In this document: positions 15,846 through 25,300 of the stretch, piece after piece
Position numbering within the stretch: the stretch's first letter is position 1
How the letters are laid out: the number at the start of each line of letters is the position of its first letter
From: Flavobacterium psychrophilum
GTDB taxonomy: Bacteria; Bacteroidota; Bacteroidia; Flavobacteriales; Flavobacteriaceae
Length of the DNA: 33,448 nucleotides
Direction: 5' to 3'
Assembly (NCBI GenBank): GCA_022730285.1
Contig: DZCQ01000026.1
Coordinates: forward strand, 1 to 33,448
Notes under the pieces: generated by a model
The model's input: the letters and a program-made list of their open reading frames with translations, nothing else
Database searches by the model: none
Told to the model about the DNA's origin: nothing
Made by a program: the position numbers and the translations under genes

Positions 15846-16439
15846 ATGGATTATAACAATTCAAACCGCCCAGAACCATCTGATAGAGAGCAAACGTGGG
15901 ACAAAAAGAAAACAATTTTAAGTAAAACCGATAAACGAGGAATCATATTATATGCCAACGAAGCGTTTATAGAGGTTTCAGGTTATGATGAACATAAATT
16001 AGTAGGGCAGCCACATAATATAATTAGACATCCAGATATGCCCAAAGTTATTTTTAAACTTATGTGGGAAAATATTCTAGAAGGTAAAGATTTTCATGGA
16101 ATAGTGAAAAATATGGCTAAAAATGGAAGATTTTATTGGGTAATTACAGAATTCAAATCGATAAAAAATGCAGATAAAGAAATAGTGGGCTTTTTTGGAA
16201 CCAGAAAATCGGTTCCAGAAAGTATTATCGTAAAATTTATAGAACCTTTGTATAAAAAACTAGTACATATAGAGAAAGAAACAAGTGTAGAAGCATCGGA
16301 AGCATTTTTAATGGGACATCTGGAAGAACGCAATAAGAGTTATGTAGAGTATGTAGATAACCTTGTAGCAACTGGTCATGATGATAACAAAAAAGTAAAA
16401 AAAGGATTTTTTGCAGGTTTTTTTAGCAAAAAGAAATAA
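15846..16439 (+). CDS. Aer-type PAS domain protein
   Basis: A 197-residue protein with one PAS domain (about residues 25-130): GIILYANEAFIEVSGYDEHK, then LVGQPHNIIRHPDMP, then NGRFYWV. The PHNIIRHPDMP block is characteristic of the FAD-binding PAS of the redox receptor Aer, so a flavin is likely. The C-terminal part is helical (EASEAFLMGHLEERNKSYVE) and ends in a basic tail (GFFAGFFSKKK) that may touch membrane. There is no HAMP, MCP, kinase or cyclase domain. In Aer-like chemoreceptors PAS and CZB can be joined; here they are separate neighbouring genes. Confidence 0.88.
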   Translation: MDYNNSNRPEPSDREQTWDKKKTILSKTDKRGIILYANEAFIEVSGYDEHKLVGQPHNIIRHPDMPKVIFKLMWENILEGKDFHGIVKNMAKNGRFYWVITEFKSIKNADKEIVGFFGTRKSVPESIIVKFIEPLYKKLVHIEKETSVEASEAFLMGHLEERNKSYVEYVDNLVATGHDDNKKVKKGFFAGFFSKKK

Positions 16440-16454
16440 TAGTTGAAAGAATAC

Positions 16455-16496
16455 AAAAAACGAGTCTAATTAAATTAATTAGACTCGTTTTTTTTG
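16455..16496. terminator. Bidirectional Rho-independent terminator
   Basis: ACGAGTCTAATT (16460-16471) pairs perfectly with AATTAGACTCGT (16477-16488), with a 5-nt loop, an A run before and a T run after. It serves the PAS gene and the convergent zinc peptidase gene. Confidence 0.92.
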
Positions 16497-16504
16497 TACT
16501 AAAA

Positions 16505-17359
16505 CTACATCGAGGCAAAAGTATCTCCTTGACGAATATCCCCAGAATTATATCCTTTCATAAACCAGTATTTTCTTTGCTCTGAAGTACCATGCGTGAA
16601 GGAATCTGGCTCAACATGTCCTTGCATACGTTTTTGAATAGCATCATCACCTACTGCCTGAGCAGCACTTAATGCTTCGTCTATATCATCTATATCCAAA
16701 TTTTCTTGATTGTATTTTGTCCAAAGTCCAGCATAAAAATCGGCTTGTAGCTCTAGTGCTACCGATAATTTATTTGCATCTACCTCATTTTTTGATTGCT
16801 GTAGTTGCCTTACTTTTCTAGAAGTTCCTAGTACCGTTTGTACATGATGTCCTACTTCATGTGCAATTACATAAGCAATAGCAAAATCGCCACCTTTTGC
16901 TCCAAATTTGTTTTGTAACTCTTCAAAGAAAGCTAAATCTAAATACACTTTTTCATCTCCAGGACAGTAAAAAGGTCCAGAGGCAGCAGTTGCACTTCCA
17001 CAAGCAGTTTCTACTGCATCAGAGAAAAGAACCATTTTTGGTTTTCGATATTCCATATTGTTTTCTTGAAATATTTGTTCCCAAATATCTTCGGTATCTG
17101 CAAAAACGGTCGAAACAAATTGTCCCATTTTAACATCCTCTTGGCTTAATTCTTTTCTGTTTTCTGAGTAATTTGTAGTTTGCTGCTGGTTGAGCTGTTC
17201 TAGCATTGGGGTAAATTGTTTGGCATTTTCACCACCAAATACATTAATTAATAGGATTATAATTCCCAAAATTCCACCTCCTGCTACAACCTTTCCTCCT
17301 GCTCCCATTCCTCTCCTATCTTCTACGTTATCGCTTTGACGTCTTCCTAACCATTTCAT
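16505..17359 (-). CDS. Neutral zinc metallopeptidase, YpfJ family
   Basis: A 284-residue membrane-anchored protein of the YpfJ (putative neutral zinc metallopeptidase) family. It starts MKWLGRRQSDNVEDRRG, the family N-terminus, then has one hydrophobic segment (GGILGIIILLINVFGG) and a periplasmic domain. The zinc motif is AHEVGHHVQ, with a second conserved block LELQADFYAGLW providing the glutamate. The C-terminus FTHGTSEQRKYWFMKGY is typical. ATG at 17359 is chosen: an in-frame ATG at 17386 lies inside the -7 box of the promoter. The substrate is unknown. Confidence 0.92.
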   Translation of the reverse strand: MKWLGRRQSDNVEDRRGMGAGGKVVAGGGILGIIILLINVFGGENAKQFTPMLEQLNQQQTTNYSENRKELSQEDVKMGQFVSTVFADTEDIWEQIFQENNMEYRKPKMVLFSDAVETACGSATAASGPFYCPGDEKVYLDLAFFEELQNKFGAKGGDFAIAYVIAHEVGHHVQTVLGTSRKVRQLQQSKNEVDANKLSVALELQADFYAGLWTKYNQENLDIDDIDEALSAAQAVGDDAIQKRMQGHVEPDSFTHGTSEQRKYWFMKGYNSGDIRQGDTFASM

Positions 17360-17383
17360 AATTATTTCTTTAATTGTTTTGTA

Positions 17384-17415
17384 CAAATATATTTATTGTT
17401 TGGAAATATTTACAA
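17384..17415 (-). promoter_or_regulatory. Promoter of the YpfJ-family gene
   Basis: On the minus strand TTG (17415-17413), a 21-nt spacer, then TATATTTG (17391-17384). It fits the consensus and fixes the start codon downstream at 17359. Confidence 0.75.
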
Positions 17416-17434
17416 CAAAAAATACTATAAACTT

Positions 17435-17473
17435 AAAAAAGCTAAAATTTAAAATTAAAATTTTAGCTTTTTT
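17435..17473 (-). terminator. Terminator after the ferredoxin gene
   Basis: A 16-bp perfect stem: 17435-17450 (AAAAAAGCTAAAATTT) against 17458-17473, with a 7-nt loop. It ends in T runs on both strands; here it closes the minus-strand ferredoxin transcript before the peptidase promoter. Confidence 0.85.
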
Positions 17474-17497
17474 AAATTAATTACAGGACAAATAAGG

Positions 17498-17848
17498 CTA
17501 CTCGTTATGTAAAAATGCTTGTCTGTTAAGTAGAACCTCTTCGGATTCTACATGGTTATCGTCTGGAATACAACAATCTACTGGACATACGGCAGCACAT
17601 TGTGGTTCATCATGAAACCCTTTGCATTCGGTACATTTTCCTGGAACAATATAGTAAACATCATCAGAAATAGGCGTTTGTGCAGCATTCGCATCTACCT
17701 CTGTGCCGTCTGGCAGAATTATTTTTCCTGATAATTTGGTTCCGTCTTTGTATCTCCAATCATCAGCTCCTTCATATATTGCATTGTTAGGACATTCTGG
17801 TTCACAAGCACCACAGTTAATACACTCGTCTGTTATTATTATAGCCAT
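17498..17848 (-). CDS. 2[4Fe-4S] ferredoxin, Alvin/YfhL type
   Basis: A 116-residue electron carrier. The first cluster is bound by [12 protein letters not shown]; the second by [18 protein letters not shown], with the six-to-eight residue insertion between its second and third cysteines that marks the Allochromatium-type (Alvin) ferredoxins with very low-potential clusters. A segment of about 45 residues ([20 protein letters not shown] region) separates the two cluster motifs, longer than in the classical protein. It is transcribed divergently from the acyl-CoA reductase gene, a plausible functional partner only by position. Confidence 0.95.
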   Translation of the reverse strand: MAIIITDECINCGACEPECPNNAIYEGADDWRYKDGTKLSGKIILPDGTEVDANAAQTPISDDVYYIVPGKCTECKGFHDEPQCAAVCPVDCCIPDDNHVESEEVLLNRQAFLHNE

Positions 17849-17940
17849 TTTAAATATCGTATAAGTTTTTAATACTGTAAATTATATTTATGAAAAACTT
17901 AAAATATACTTCCAAAAAATAATTCTTTTGTGTATAAACT

Positions 17941-17970
17941 TTGCCTTAGAGTAAATATAAGTTATTTTTG
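17941..17970 (+). promoter_or_regulatory. Promoter of the acyl-CoA reductase gene
   Basis: TTG (17941-17943), a 19-nt spacer, then TATTTTTG (17963-17970). Transcription from near 17977 rules out the upstream in-frame ATG at 17930 as the start. Confidence 0.8.
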
Positions 17971-18010
17971 TGCAAAAATACAATCAAATATAAATATACA
18001 CAAGTTACTT

Positions 18011-19069
18011 ATGTCACATAACGAAAAAAAAAATGCTTTTATTGTATTAGGTGCTTTTTTAAGTCAGTTTTCTTATGGTAATAATTGCAAAAAAGAAACT
18101 GTTTTAGATGCTAATTCTTTTTATACTGAATTTATAGATTTGATTAATTTATCACAATCGCATAATGGCTGGTTTACACCTTCGGAGGTTTATTTTGCAA
18201 TAGAATCTTGGGCAAGTTCTTTGACTGAAAGCAATTTAAACCAATGGCTTACACCTTATAATTTCACTACTGAAAAACCAAAAACAGTTGGAATTATCCT
18301 AGCAGGAAACATTCCATTGGTAGGATTTCACGATTTTTTATCCGTTTTAATCTCTGGACATAAAGCATTGGTAAAAACCTCATCAAACGATCAGTATTTA
18401 ATCCGTTTTTTAGCACGATATTTAATTTCTGTTTCTCCAGAATTAGATAATTATATTACTTTTACAAATGAAAAGTTAGAAAATTTTGATGCAATTATCG
18501 CTACAGGAAGTAACAATACTGCTAGATATTTTGAATATTATTTTAAAAACAAACCAAATATTATTCGTAAAAATAGAAATTCGGTAGCAATACTGAATGG
18601 GAAAGAAAGCTTGAGTGAGTTAGAAAATTTAGGAGAAGATATTTTTAGATATTTTGGATTAGGATGTCGTAATGTTTCTAAATTATTTGTGCCAAAAGGG
18701 TATGATTTTGATACTTTTTTCAAAGCAATTTATAAATATGGTGAGGTTATTTATTATGAAAAATATGCTAACAATTATGATTATAATAAAGCAGTTTTTT
18801 TAATGAGTAACTTTAAATTATTAGACAATGAATTTTTAACACTCAAAGAAGATGCTAGTTATGCCTCTCCAATTTCGTCTGTATTTTATGAATTTTACGA
18901 TAATCTCGAAGAATTACAATTACAATTAGACACAAATTCTGACAAAATACAATGTATTGTTTCTAACAATTTAACTAAAAATTCTATTCCATTTGGGCAA
19001 ACACAAACTCCTAATTTGTGGGACTACGCAGACAATATAGATACAATTTCCTTTTTGACCTCTTTATGA
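18011..19069 (+). CDS. Acyl-CoA reductase, LuxC-like
   Basis: A 352-residue member of the LuxC-type acyl-CoA reductases, related to aldehyde dehydrogenases, which reduce acyl-CoA to aldehyde. VGIILAGNIPLVGFHDFLSVLISG and ALVKTSSNDQYLIRFLARYL are the nucleotide-binding region; IATGSNNTARYFEYYF and the cysteine in FRYFGLGCRNVSKLFVP (likely the acyl-thioester nucleophile) follow. The start is ATG 18011 (MSHNEKKNAF), chosen because the promoter lies at 17941-17970. Many flavobacteria carry such a protein without light production; its physiological substrate is not evident. Confidence 0.85.
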   Translation: MSHNEKKNAFIVLGAFLSQFSYGNNCKKETVLDANSFYTEFIDLINLSQSHNGWFTPSEVYFAIESWASSLTESNLNQWLTPYNFTTEKPKTVGIILAGNIPLVGFHDFLSVLISGHKALVKTSSNDQYLIRFLARYLISVSPELDNYITFTNEKLENFDAIIATGSNNTARYFEYYFKNKPNIIRKNRNSVAILNGKESLSELENLGEDIFRYFGLGCRNVSKLFVPKGYDFDTFFKAIYKYGEVIYYEKYANNYDYNKAVFLMSNFKLLDNEFLTLKEDASYASPISSVFYEFYDNLEELQLQLDTNSDKIQCIVSNNLTKNSIPFGQTQTPNLWDYADNIDTISFLTSL

Positions 19070-19207
19070 AATAAAAATCGTATAATATAAATTGTACAAA
19101 CTATTAAAAATTAGTTAAATAGTGTTAAACGAGCGTTAAACCATTTTTTTGATAACCATCACTTTTTTAAATTTACCTAAAATAGTAATCTTTTAAAATA
19201 ATTTATC

Positions 19208-20596
19208 ATGAAAAAGTACGCAAGTTTATTTTTTGTTTCCTTATTAAGTGGCACTATAACACTTGGAGCTTACAAATTGTTTGAAGAAAATAGTGCAAAA
19301 GGAAAATTATCGGTAGCAACGGATTATTTCACTAAAAATGTAGGATTATCTGGCGAAAACACAGATTTTACATCTGCCGCAGACAAAGCAATTCACACTG
19401 TGGTACACGTAAAGAATAAAACAATTTACAATGCTCCAAACAATTCGTTGCTGGATTTTTTTTATGGCCAGAATGATGCTGGATCTCCTCAAATGCAAAT
19501 AGGAACTGGATCTGGAGTGATTATCAGCGAAGACGGATATATAGTAACCAACAACCATGTGGTAAAAGATGCAACCGAGCTAGAAGTTACCTTAAATAAT
19601 AACAAAACCTACAAGGCAAGATTAGTAGGAACAGATAGTAAAATGGATATAGCACTCCTTAAAGTCGATGCAGATGAAAAACTACCTTATGCAACCTTCG
19701 GAAATTCAGACACAATAAAAGTTGGAGAATGGGTACTCGCAGTAGGTAACCCATACAACTTAACCTCTACGGTTACAGCTGGAATAATTTCGGCAAAAGC
19801 AAGAGATTTATCCAACAATGGTATCCAATCCTTTATCCAAACAGATGCTGCTGTAAATCCAGGAAATAGCGGTGGTGCATTAGTAAATACTCGTGGCGAA
19901 TTAATAGGAATAAATACCATGATATCCTCTCAAACTGGCTCATACGTTGGTTATTCCTTTGCAGTACCTTCAAACATAACACGAAAAATAGTCGAAGATT
20001 TAATAGAATACGGAAATGTACAAAGAGGCATATTAGGAATTGAAGCTGCGGAACTAAATAGTGCAACTTCTAAAGAAATGGGAATTAGCCAAACAACTGG
20101 TGTTTTAATAAACAAAATTTCTAAAAATTCTGGTGCAGAAAAAGGCGGATTGAAAAAAGGTGATATTATTGTAAAATTAGATGATAAAGGAATTTTGTCC
20201 TTTGCCGACTTAACTTCTTATATTAATACAAAAAGACCTAATGATGAAGTAAAAGTTGGAATTATCCGTGATGGAGATTCAAAAACATTATCTGTAAAAC
20301 TTACTAAAAAAGAACTTATAAACTACGATTTAAAAGGATTAGAGCTAACAGATATTGACACAACTGACAAAAAACAATTCAATATCAAATTTGGAGTTAA
20401 AATTGACGCTATTAATAATGAGGAATTAACAGCATATAGCGAGCAATTAAAAGATGGAATTATTATAAGTATCGATAATATTAAGGCAACAGATATAGAA
20501 ACTGTAACCAGAATATTGTCTAACAAAAACAGCAACCAACGCTCACAAATAGAACTAATTAGCAAAAATGGACAAATAATTCGTTTTATTCTATAA
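19208..20596 (+). CDS. HtrA/DegP-family serine protease
   Basis: A 462-residue periplasmic protease/chaperone for misfolded envelope proteins. The N-terminal hydrophobic segment (LFFVSLLSGTITLGAYKL) is a signal or anchor. The catalytic triad is visible: His117 in VTNNHVV, Asp147 in SKMDIALLKV and Ser221 in NPGNSGGALV. Two PDZ domains follow (about residues 275-365, beginning RGILGIEAAE, and 370-462), consistent with DegP/DegQ architecture. It stands alone, with a terminator after it. Expression is often stress-controlled in the family, but I see no matching regulatory site. Confidence 0.95.
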   Translation: MKKYASLFFVSLLSGTITLGAYKLFEENSAKGKLSVATDYFTKNVGLSGENTDFTSAADKAIHTVVHVKNKTIYNAPNNSLLDFFYGQNDAGSPQMQIGTGSGVIISEDGYIVTNNHVVKDATELEVTLNNNKTYKARLVGTDSKMDIALLKVDADEKLPYATFGNSDTIKVGEWVLAVGNPYNLTSTVTAGIISAKARDLSNNGIQSFIQTDAAVNPGNSGGALVNTRGELIGINTMISSQTGSYVGYSFAVPSNITRKIVEDLIEYGNVQRGILGIEAAELNSATSKEMGISQTTGVLINKISKNSGAEKGGLKKGDIIVKLDDKGILSFADLTSYINTKRPNDEVKVGIIRDGDSKTLSVKLTKKELINYDLKGLELTDIDTTDKKQFNIKFGVKIDAINNEELTAYSEQLKDGIIISIDNIKATDIETVTRILSNKNSNQRSQIELISKNGQIIRFIL

Positions 20597-20630
20597 ATCT
20601 AATTACACCTCCATACCCAAAAATTTATTT

Positions 20631-20671
20631 AAAATCCTGTTTAAAATTATTTTACTCAGGATTTTTTTTTT
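20631..20671 (+). terminator. Terminator after the HtrA gene
   Basis: AAAATCCTG (20631-20639) pairs with CAGGATTTT (20657-20665), followed by a run of T to 20671. Confidence 0.8.
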
Positions 20672-20702
20672 GCACAAATTAAAAATAATCTGCATAATTA
20701 CT

Positions 20703-20710
20703 TATCTTTG
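20703..20710 (+). promoter_or_regulatory. -7 box of the isocitrate dehydrogenase gene
   Basis: TATCTTTG, 26 nt before the start codon. I find no TTG at the expected distance upstream. Confidence 0.5.
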
Positions 20711-20736
20711 TTATTATTAATAAATCTAAAAAAACA

Positions 20737-21960
20737 ATGAATAAAATAAAAGTAAACAATCCAGTTGTAGAACTTGATGGGGATGAAATGACTAGAATTA
20801 TTTGGCATTTTATTAAAGACAAATTAATTCTTCCATACCTAGACTTGGATATTAAATATTTTGACTTAGGAATTGAAAGTAGAGAAGCAACAAAAGATCA
20901 AATTACAATTGATGCATCTGAGGCAATAAAAAAGTATAATGTTGGAATTAAATGTGCAACTATTACTCCAGACGAAGATAGAGTGAAAGAATTTAATCTT
21001 TCTAAAATGTGGAAATCTCCAAACGGAACCATCCGAAATATTGTAGGAGGAACCGTTTTTAGAGAACCAATTATTATGAAAAATGTTCCTAGATACGTAC
21101 AAGGCTGGACTAAACCAATAGTCATAGGACGTCATGCTTTTGGAGATCAATACAAAGCCACAGATACTATTATTAAAGGAAAAGGAAAATTAACCATGAC
21201 TTTTGTACCTGAAGAAGGAGAAACGCAAACTTGGGATGTGTACGATTTTGAAGGAAATGGTGTTGCAATGGCTATGTATAACAATGATGAAAGCATTTAT
21301 GGGTTTGCACACTCGTCATTTCAAATGGCATTAACTAAAAAATGGCCTCTCTATTTATCCACAAAAAACACCATTCTAAAAGCCTATGACGGGCGATTCA
21401 AAGATATTTTTGAAGAAGTATATCAAAACACCTACAAAGAAGCTTTTGAAACCAACGAAATTACTTATGAACACCGATTAATTGACGATATGGTAGCCTC
21501 TGCAATGAAGTGGAATGGCGGATTTATTTGGGCTTGCAAAAATTATGATGGAGATGTGCAATCAGATACTGTTGCACAAGGATTTGGCTCCCTAGGATTA
21601 ATGACTTCTGTGTTGGTAACTCCTGACGGAAAAACAGTAGAAGCCGAAGCAGCACACGGAACAGTAACTCGTCATTTTAGACAATACCAACAAGGAAAAA
21701 CTACTTCTACAAACCCAATTGCTTCCATATTTGCATGGACAAGAGGATTGGAACATCGTGGAAAGCTGGATAACAATCAAGAATTAATAGATTTTTGCAA
21801 TACTTTAGAGCAAATTTGCATAAATACCGTTGAAAATGGAAAAATGACAAAAGATTTAGCCTTATTAGTTAAACCTGAAGGTCTTACAGAAACTGATTAT
21901 TTATCTACCGAGAAATTTTTAGAAGCAATTAAATTAAATTTAGATAAACAATTAAATTAA
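20737..21960 (+). CDS. icd: NADP-dependent isocitrate dehydrogenase
   Basis: TCA-cycle enzyme converting isocitrate to 2-oxoglutarate with NADP. The 407-residue protein starts [16 protein letters not shown], which places it in the dimeric, eukaryote-like class (as human IDH1) rather than the E. coli class. Substrate-binding [19 protein letters not shown], the arginines around [10 protein letters not shown], the metal-binding [20 protein letters not shown] and cofactor loop [12 protein letters not shown] are all present. It is a single gene with a strong terminator. Confidence 0.97.
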   Translation: MNKIKVNNPVVELDGDEMTRIIWHFIKDKLILPYLDLDIKYFDLGIESREATKDQITIDASEAIKKYNVGIKCATITPDEDRVKEFNLSKMWKSPNGTIRNIVGGTVFREPIIMKNVPRYVQGWTKPIVIGRHAFGDQYKATDTIIKGKGKLTMTFVPEEGETQTWDVYDFEGNGVAMAMYNNDESIYGFAHSSFQMALTKKWPLYLSTKNTILKAYDGRFKDIFEEVYQNTYKEAFETNEITYEHRLIDDMVASAMKWNGGFIWACKNYDGDVQSDTVAQGFGSLGLMTSVLVTPDGKTVEAEAAHGTVTRHFRQYQQGKTTSTNPIASIFAWTRGLEHRGKLDNNQELIDFCNTLEQICINTVENGKMTKDLALLVKPEGLTETDYLSTEKFLEAIKLNLDKQLN

Positions 21961-21980
21961 GGATTAATTGTTATAATAAA

Positions 21981-22007
21981 AAAACCACCTGTTAGGTGGT
22001 TTTTTTA
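21981..22007. terminator. Terminator shared by icd and tRNA-Arg
   Basis: AAAACCACCT (21981-21990) and AGGTGGTTTT (21994-22003) form a 10-bp stem with a GTT loop, A run before and T run after. It works on both strands and lies between the convergent units. Confidence 0.9.
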
Positions 22008-22039
22008 TTGAATTAAGAAATTTTCATTCCTTATTATCG

Positions 22040-22113
22040 TGACCTCGACTGGATTCAAACCAGTAACCTCTTGAGCCGTAATCAAGTGCGCTATTCAGTT
22101 GCGCCACGAGGCC
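22040..22113 (-). tRNA. tRNA-Arg(ACG)
   Basis: Minus-strand cloverleaf: acceptor GGCCTCG with CGAGGTC (one G-U), discriminator A; D stem GCGC/GCGC; anticodon stem CTTGA/TCAAG with loop TTACGGC (anticodon ACG, read as ICG after deamination). The T stem is ACTGG/CCAGT, with loop TTTGAAT. The T loop has T at position 56 instead of C, and the D loop (AACTGAATA) has A at 19 instead of G, so the tertiary pair 19-56 is A-U. Confidence 0.95.
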
Positions 22114-22128
22114 GTTTTTTTGTGAGTG

Positions 22129-22158
22129 CAAAGATAATCATTATTTTTACATATACAA
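22129..22158 (-). promoter_or_regulatory. Promoter of tRNA-Arg
   Basis: On the minus strand TTG (22158-22156), 19 nt, TATCTTTG (22136-22129), then CACTC. Identical in layout and -7 sequence to the tRNA-Val promoter. Confidence 0.8.
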
Positions 22159-22270
22159 ACATATAAATTGAAATATTTAAATAATGCCATTTCTTTAATA
22201 AACTAAACTAGCTATACAAATAAAATCACTGCTACTTTTTCTATTTATCTTTAGCAAGTCAATTCTTTTT

Positions 22271-22300
22271 TTGTAAATCAGTATTAATAAATTATCTTTG
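22271..22300 (+). promoter_or_regulatory. Promoter of purL
   Basis: TTG (22271-22273), a 19-nt spacer, TATCTTTG (22293-22300). Transcription near 22307 leaves a leader of only about 18 nt, so no room for a purine riboswitch. Confidence 0.8.
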
Positions 22301-22324
22301 TAAAACAACACTAAAACTACTAAT

Positions 22325-25300
22325 ATGATTACTTTTTTTGGCAATTCGTCTAAAACATTCTATGCCGTACAATCTAGTAAAAATCTGGAATTAAAAACAA
22401 TTAATAAATTAAATTGGCTTTTTGGCAATGCCCATAAGATAGATAAATCTGAACTTGCAGATTTTTTTGTTGGTCCACGTGCCACAATGATTACTCCTTG
22501 GAGTACAAATGCAGTCGAAATTACCCAAAACATGGGAATTTCAGGTATTATTCGTATCGAGGAATTTGAAAAAGTAGCTACTGATTTTACTGATTTCGAT
22601 CCAATGCTTTTGCAAAAATATTCAGAATTAAATCAAGATATTTTCACTATTAACATTCAACCAGAATTGATTTTAGAAATTGATGATATTGCAACTTACA
22701 ACAAGCAAGAAGGTTTGTCTTTAAACGATGAAGAAATTGTTTATCTAGAAAATTTAACTGAAAAATTAAACAGAAAACTCACAGATTCAGAAGTTTTTGC
22801 TTTTTCACAAGCTAATTCTGAACATTGTCGCCATAAAATCTTCAACGGAACTTTTATCATTGATGGCATAGAAAAAGAAACTTCCTTATTCAAATTGATT
22901 AAGAAAACATCATCTGAAAATCCAAATGATATTGTTTCGGCATATAAAGACAATGTGGCTTTTGTAAAAGGTCCAAAAGTGACTCAGTTTTCCCCTAAAA
23001 GTGCTGATAAACCTGCCTTTTACCAAGAAAAAGAATTTGATTCAGTACTTTCATTAAAAGCTGAAACGCACAATTTCCCAACCACAGTTGAACCTTTCAA
23101 CGGTGCAGCAACAGGTTCTGGTGGAGAAATTAGAGATAGATTGGCTGGTGGACAAGGTTCGTTACCATTAGCAGGAACTGCGGTTTACATGACATCCTAT
23201 TCAAGATTGACTAACAATCGAAAATATGAAGAAGCTATGGAAAAACGTCCTTGGTTGTACCAAACGCCAATGGATATTTTAATTAAAGCATCAAACGGTG
23301 CTTCCGATTTTGGAAATAAATTTGGTCAACCTTTGATTACGGGTTCGGTTTTGACTTTCGAGCATCAAGAAGAAAAAAATTTTAACCCTATCAGGGTTTC
23401 AAACCCTGATAGGGTTATAGATAATAGAAAATTGGGTTACGATAAAGTAATCATGCAAGCGGGTGGAATTGGTTACGGAAAATTAGATCAAGCCATAAAA
23501 AAGAAACCACAAGAAGGCGATAAAATTGTAATTTTGGGTGGAGAAAATTATAGAATCGGAATGGGTGGCGCTGCGGTTTCTTCGGCAGATACAGGAGCTT
23601 TTGGCTCTGGAATTGAACTAAATGCAATCCAACGTTCCAATCCTGAAATGCAAAAACGTGCAGCCAATGCTATTCGTGGTTTGGTTGAAAGTGATGAAAA
23701 TTCAATTGTTTCTATTCATGATCACGGTGCTGGTGGGCATTTGAATTGTCTATCTGAATTGGTGGAAGAAACTGGTGGATTAATTGATTTAGATAAATTA
23801 CCTGTTGGCGATCCAACTCTTTCTGCTAAAGAAATTATTGGTAACGAATCGCAAGAACGTATGGGATTGGTTATTGGTAAAAAAGACATCGATACCCTTC
23901 AAAAAATTGCCGACAGAGAACGTGCTCCAATGTATCAAGTTGGTGATGTTACTAACGACCACAGATTTACTTTTCAGTCGAAAACTACGGGTGCAAAACC
24001 AATGGATTATGCACTAGAAGACTTTTTTGGTAGTTCTCCAAAAACGATTATGGCTGACAAAACTATTGTTAGAAGTTATAGTGATTTAGAGTATTCGCAA
24101 GAAAACATTCCGACTTATTTAGTCGAAGTTTTAAAACTAGAAGCTGTTGCTTGTAAAGATTGGTTGACTAATAAAGTCGATCGTTGTGTTGGTGGAAAAG
24201 TAGCCAAACAACAATGTGCTGGAGCTTTGCAATTCCCATTGAACAATGTTGGTGTAATGGCTTTAGATTATAATGGAAAGGAAGGAATTGCAACTTCTAT
24301 TGGGCACGCTCCTATTTCCGCTTTAATTGACCCAAAAGCTGGAAGTAGAAATGCAATTGCCGAAGCGTTATCTAATATCGTTTTTGCTCCTTTAAAAGAC
24401 AATTTAAAATCGGTTTCACTTTCTGCCAATTGGATGTGGGCTTGTAAAAATGAAGGTGAAGATGCAAGATTATATGAAGCTGTTGAAGCTTGTTCCCAAT
24501 TTGCTATCGAATTGGAAATCAATATTCCAACCGGAAAAGATTCGCTTTCAATGAAACAAAAATATCCGAATGATGAAGTAATTGCTCCTGGAACTGTGAT
24601 TATTTCGGCTGCCGGAAATTGTTCGAATATTACTAAAGTAGTGGAACCCGTTTTGCAGAGAAACAAAGGTTCAATTTACTATATCAATTTATCGCAAGAT
24701 GATTTTAAATTGGGTGGAAGTTCGTTTGCTCAAACCTTAAATAAAATTGGAACTGAAACTCCAACTATCAAAGATTCTCCCTTTTTTAAAAAAGCATTTA
24801 ATACTATTCAAGATTTAATAAAAGATAGACAAATAGTTGCTGGACACGATATTGGAAGTGGTGGATTAATCACAACTTTGTTAGAAATGTGTTTTGCTGA
24901 TCTAAATTTGGGTGCTAAAATATCCTTTGATACTTTCAAAGAAAAAGATTTAGTCAAAATTCTATTTGCAGAAAATATTGGAGTTGTGCTTCAAGCCAAA
25001 GATGATAAAGTTTTTGAAAAAGCATTTGAAGGAATGGAAATTTTCAAGATTGGCGAAGTTATTGAAGGAAATTTGTTGGAAGTTGGAAGCTGGAAGTTGG
25101 AAGTAAATAAATACCGAGAAATGTGGTTTGAAACCTCTTTCCTACTCGACCAAAAACAGACTAAAAACGGAAAATCGTTAGAGCGTTTTGAAAATATTCC
25201 AAATCAACCTTTACAATATAAATTTCCAAGTCATTTTACAGGATTGAAACCTGAAATTGACGCAGCAAAACCTCGTCCGAAAGCAGCTATTATTCGTGAA

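Noticed and set aside
17930..18010. N-terminal extension of the acyl-CoA reductase
   Set aside because: The consensus promoter at 17941-17970 lies inside this extension, so it is not transcribed as coding sequence.
22274..22324. Purine riboswitch before purL
   Set aside because: The leader after the mapped promoter consensus is only about 18 nt, too short for an aptamer.
24268..24666. 132-codon frame antisense to purL
   Set aside because: Shadow of the conserved synthetase coding sequence; no independent signals.
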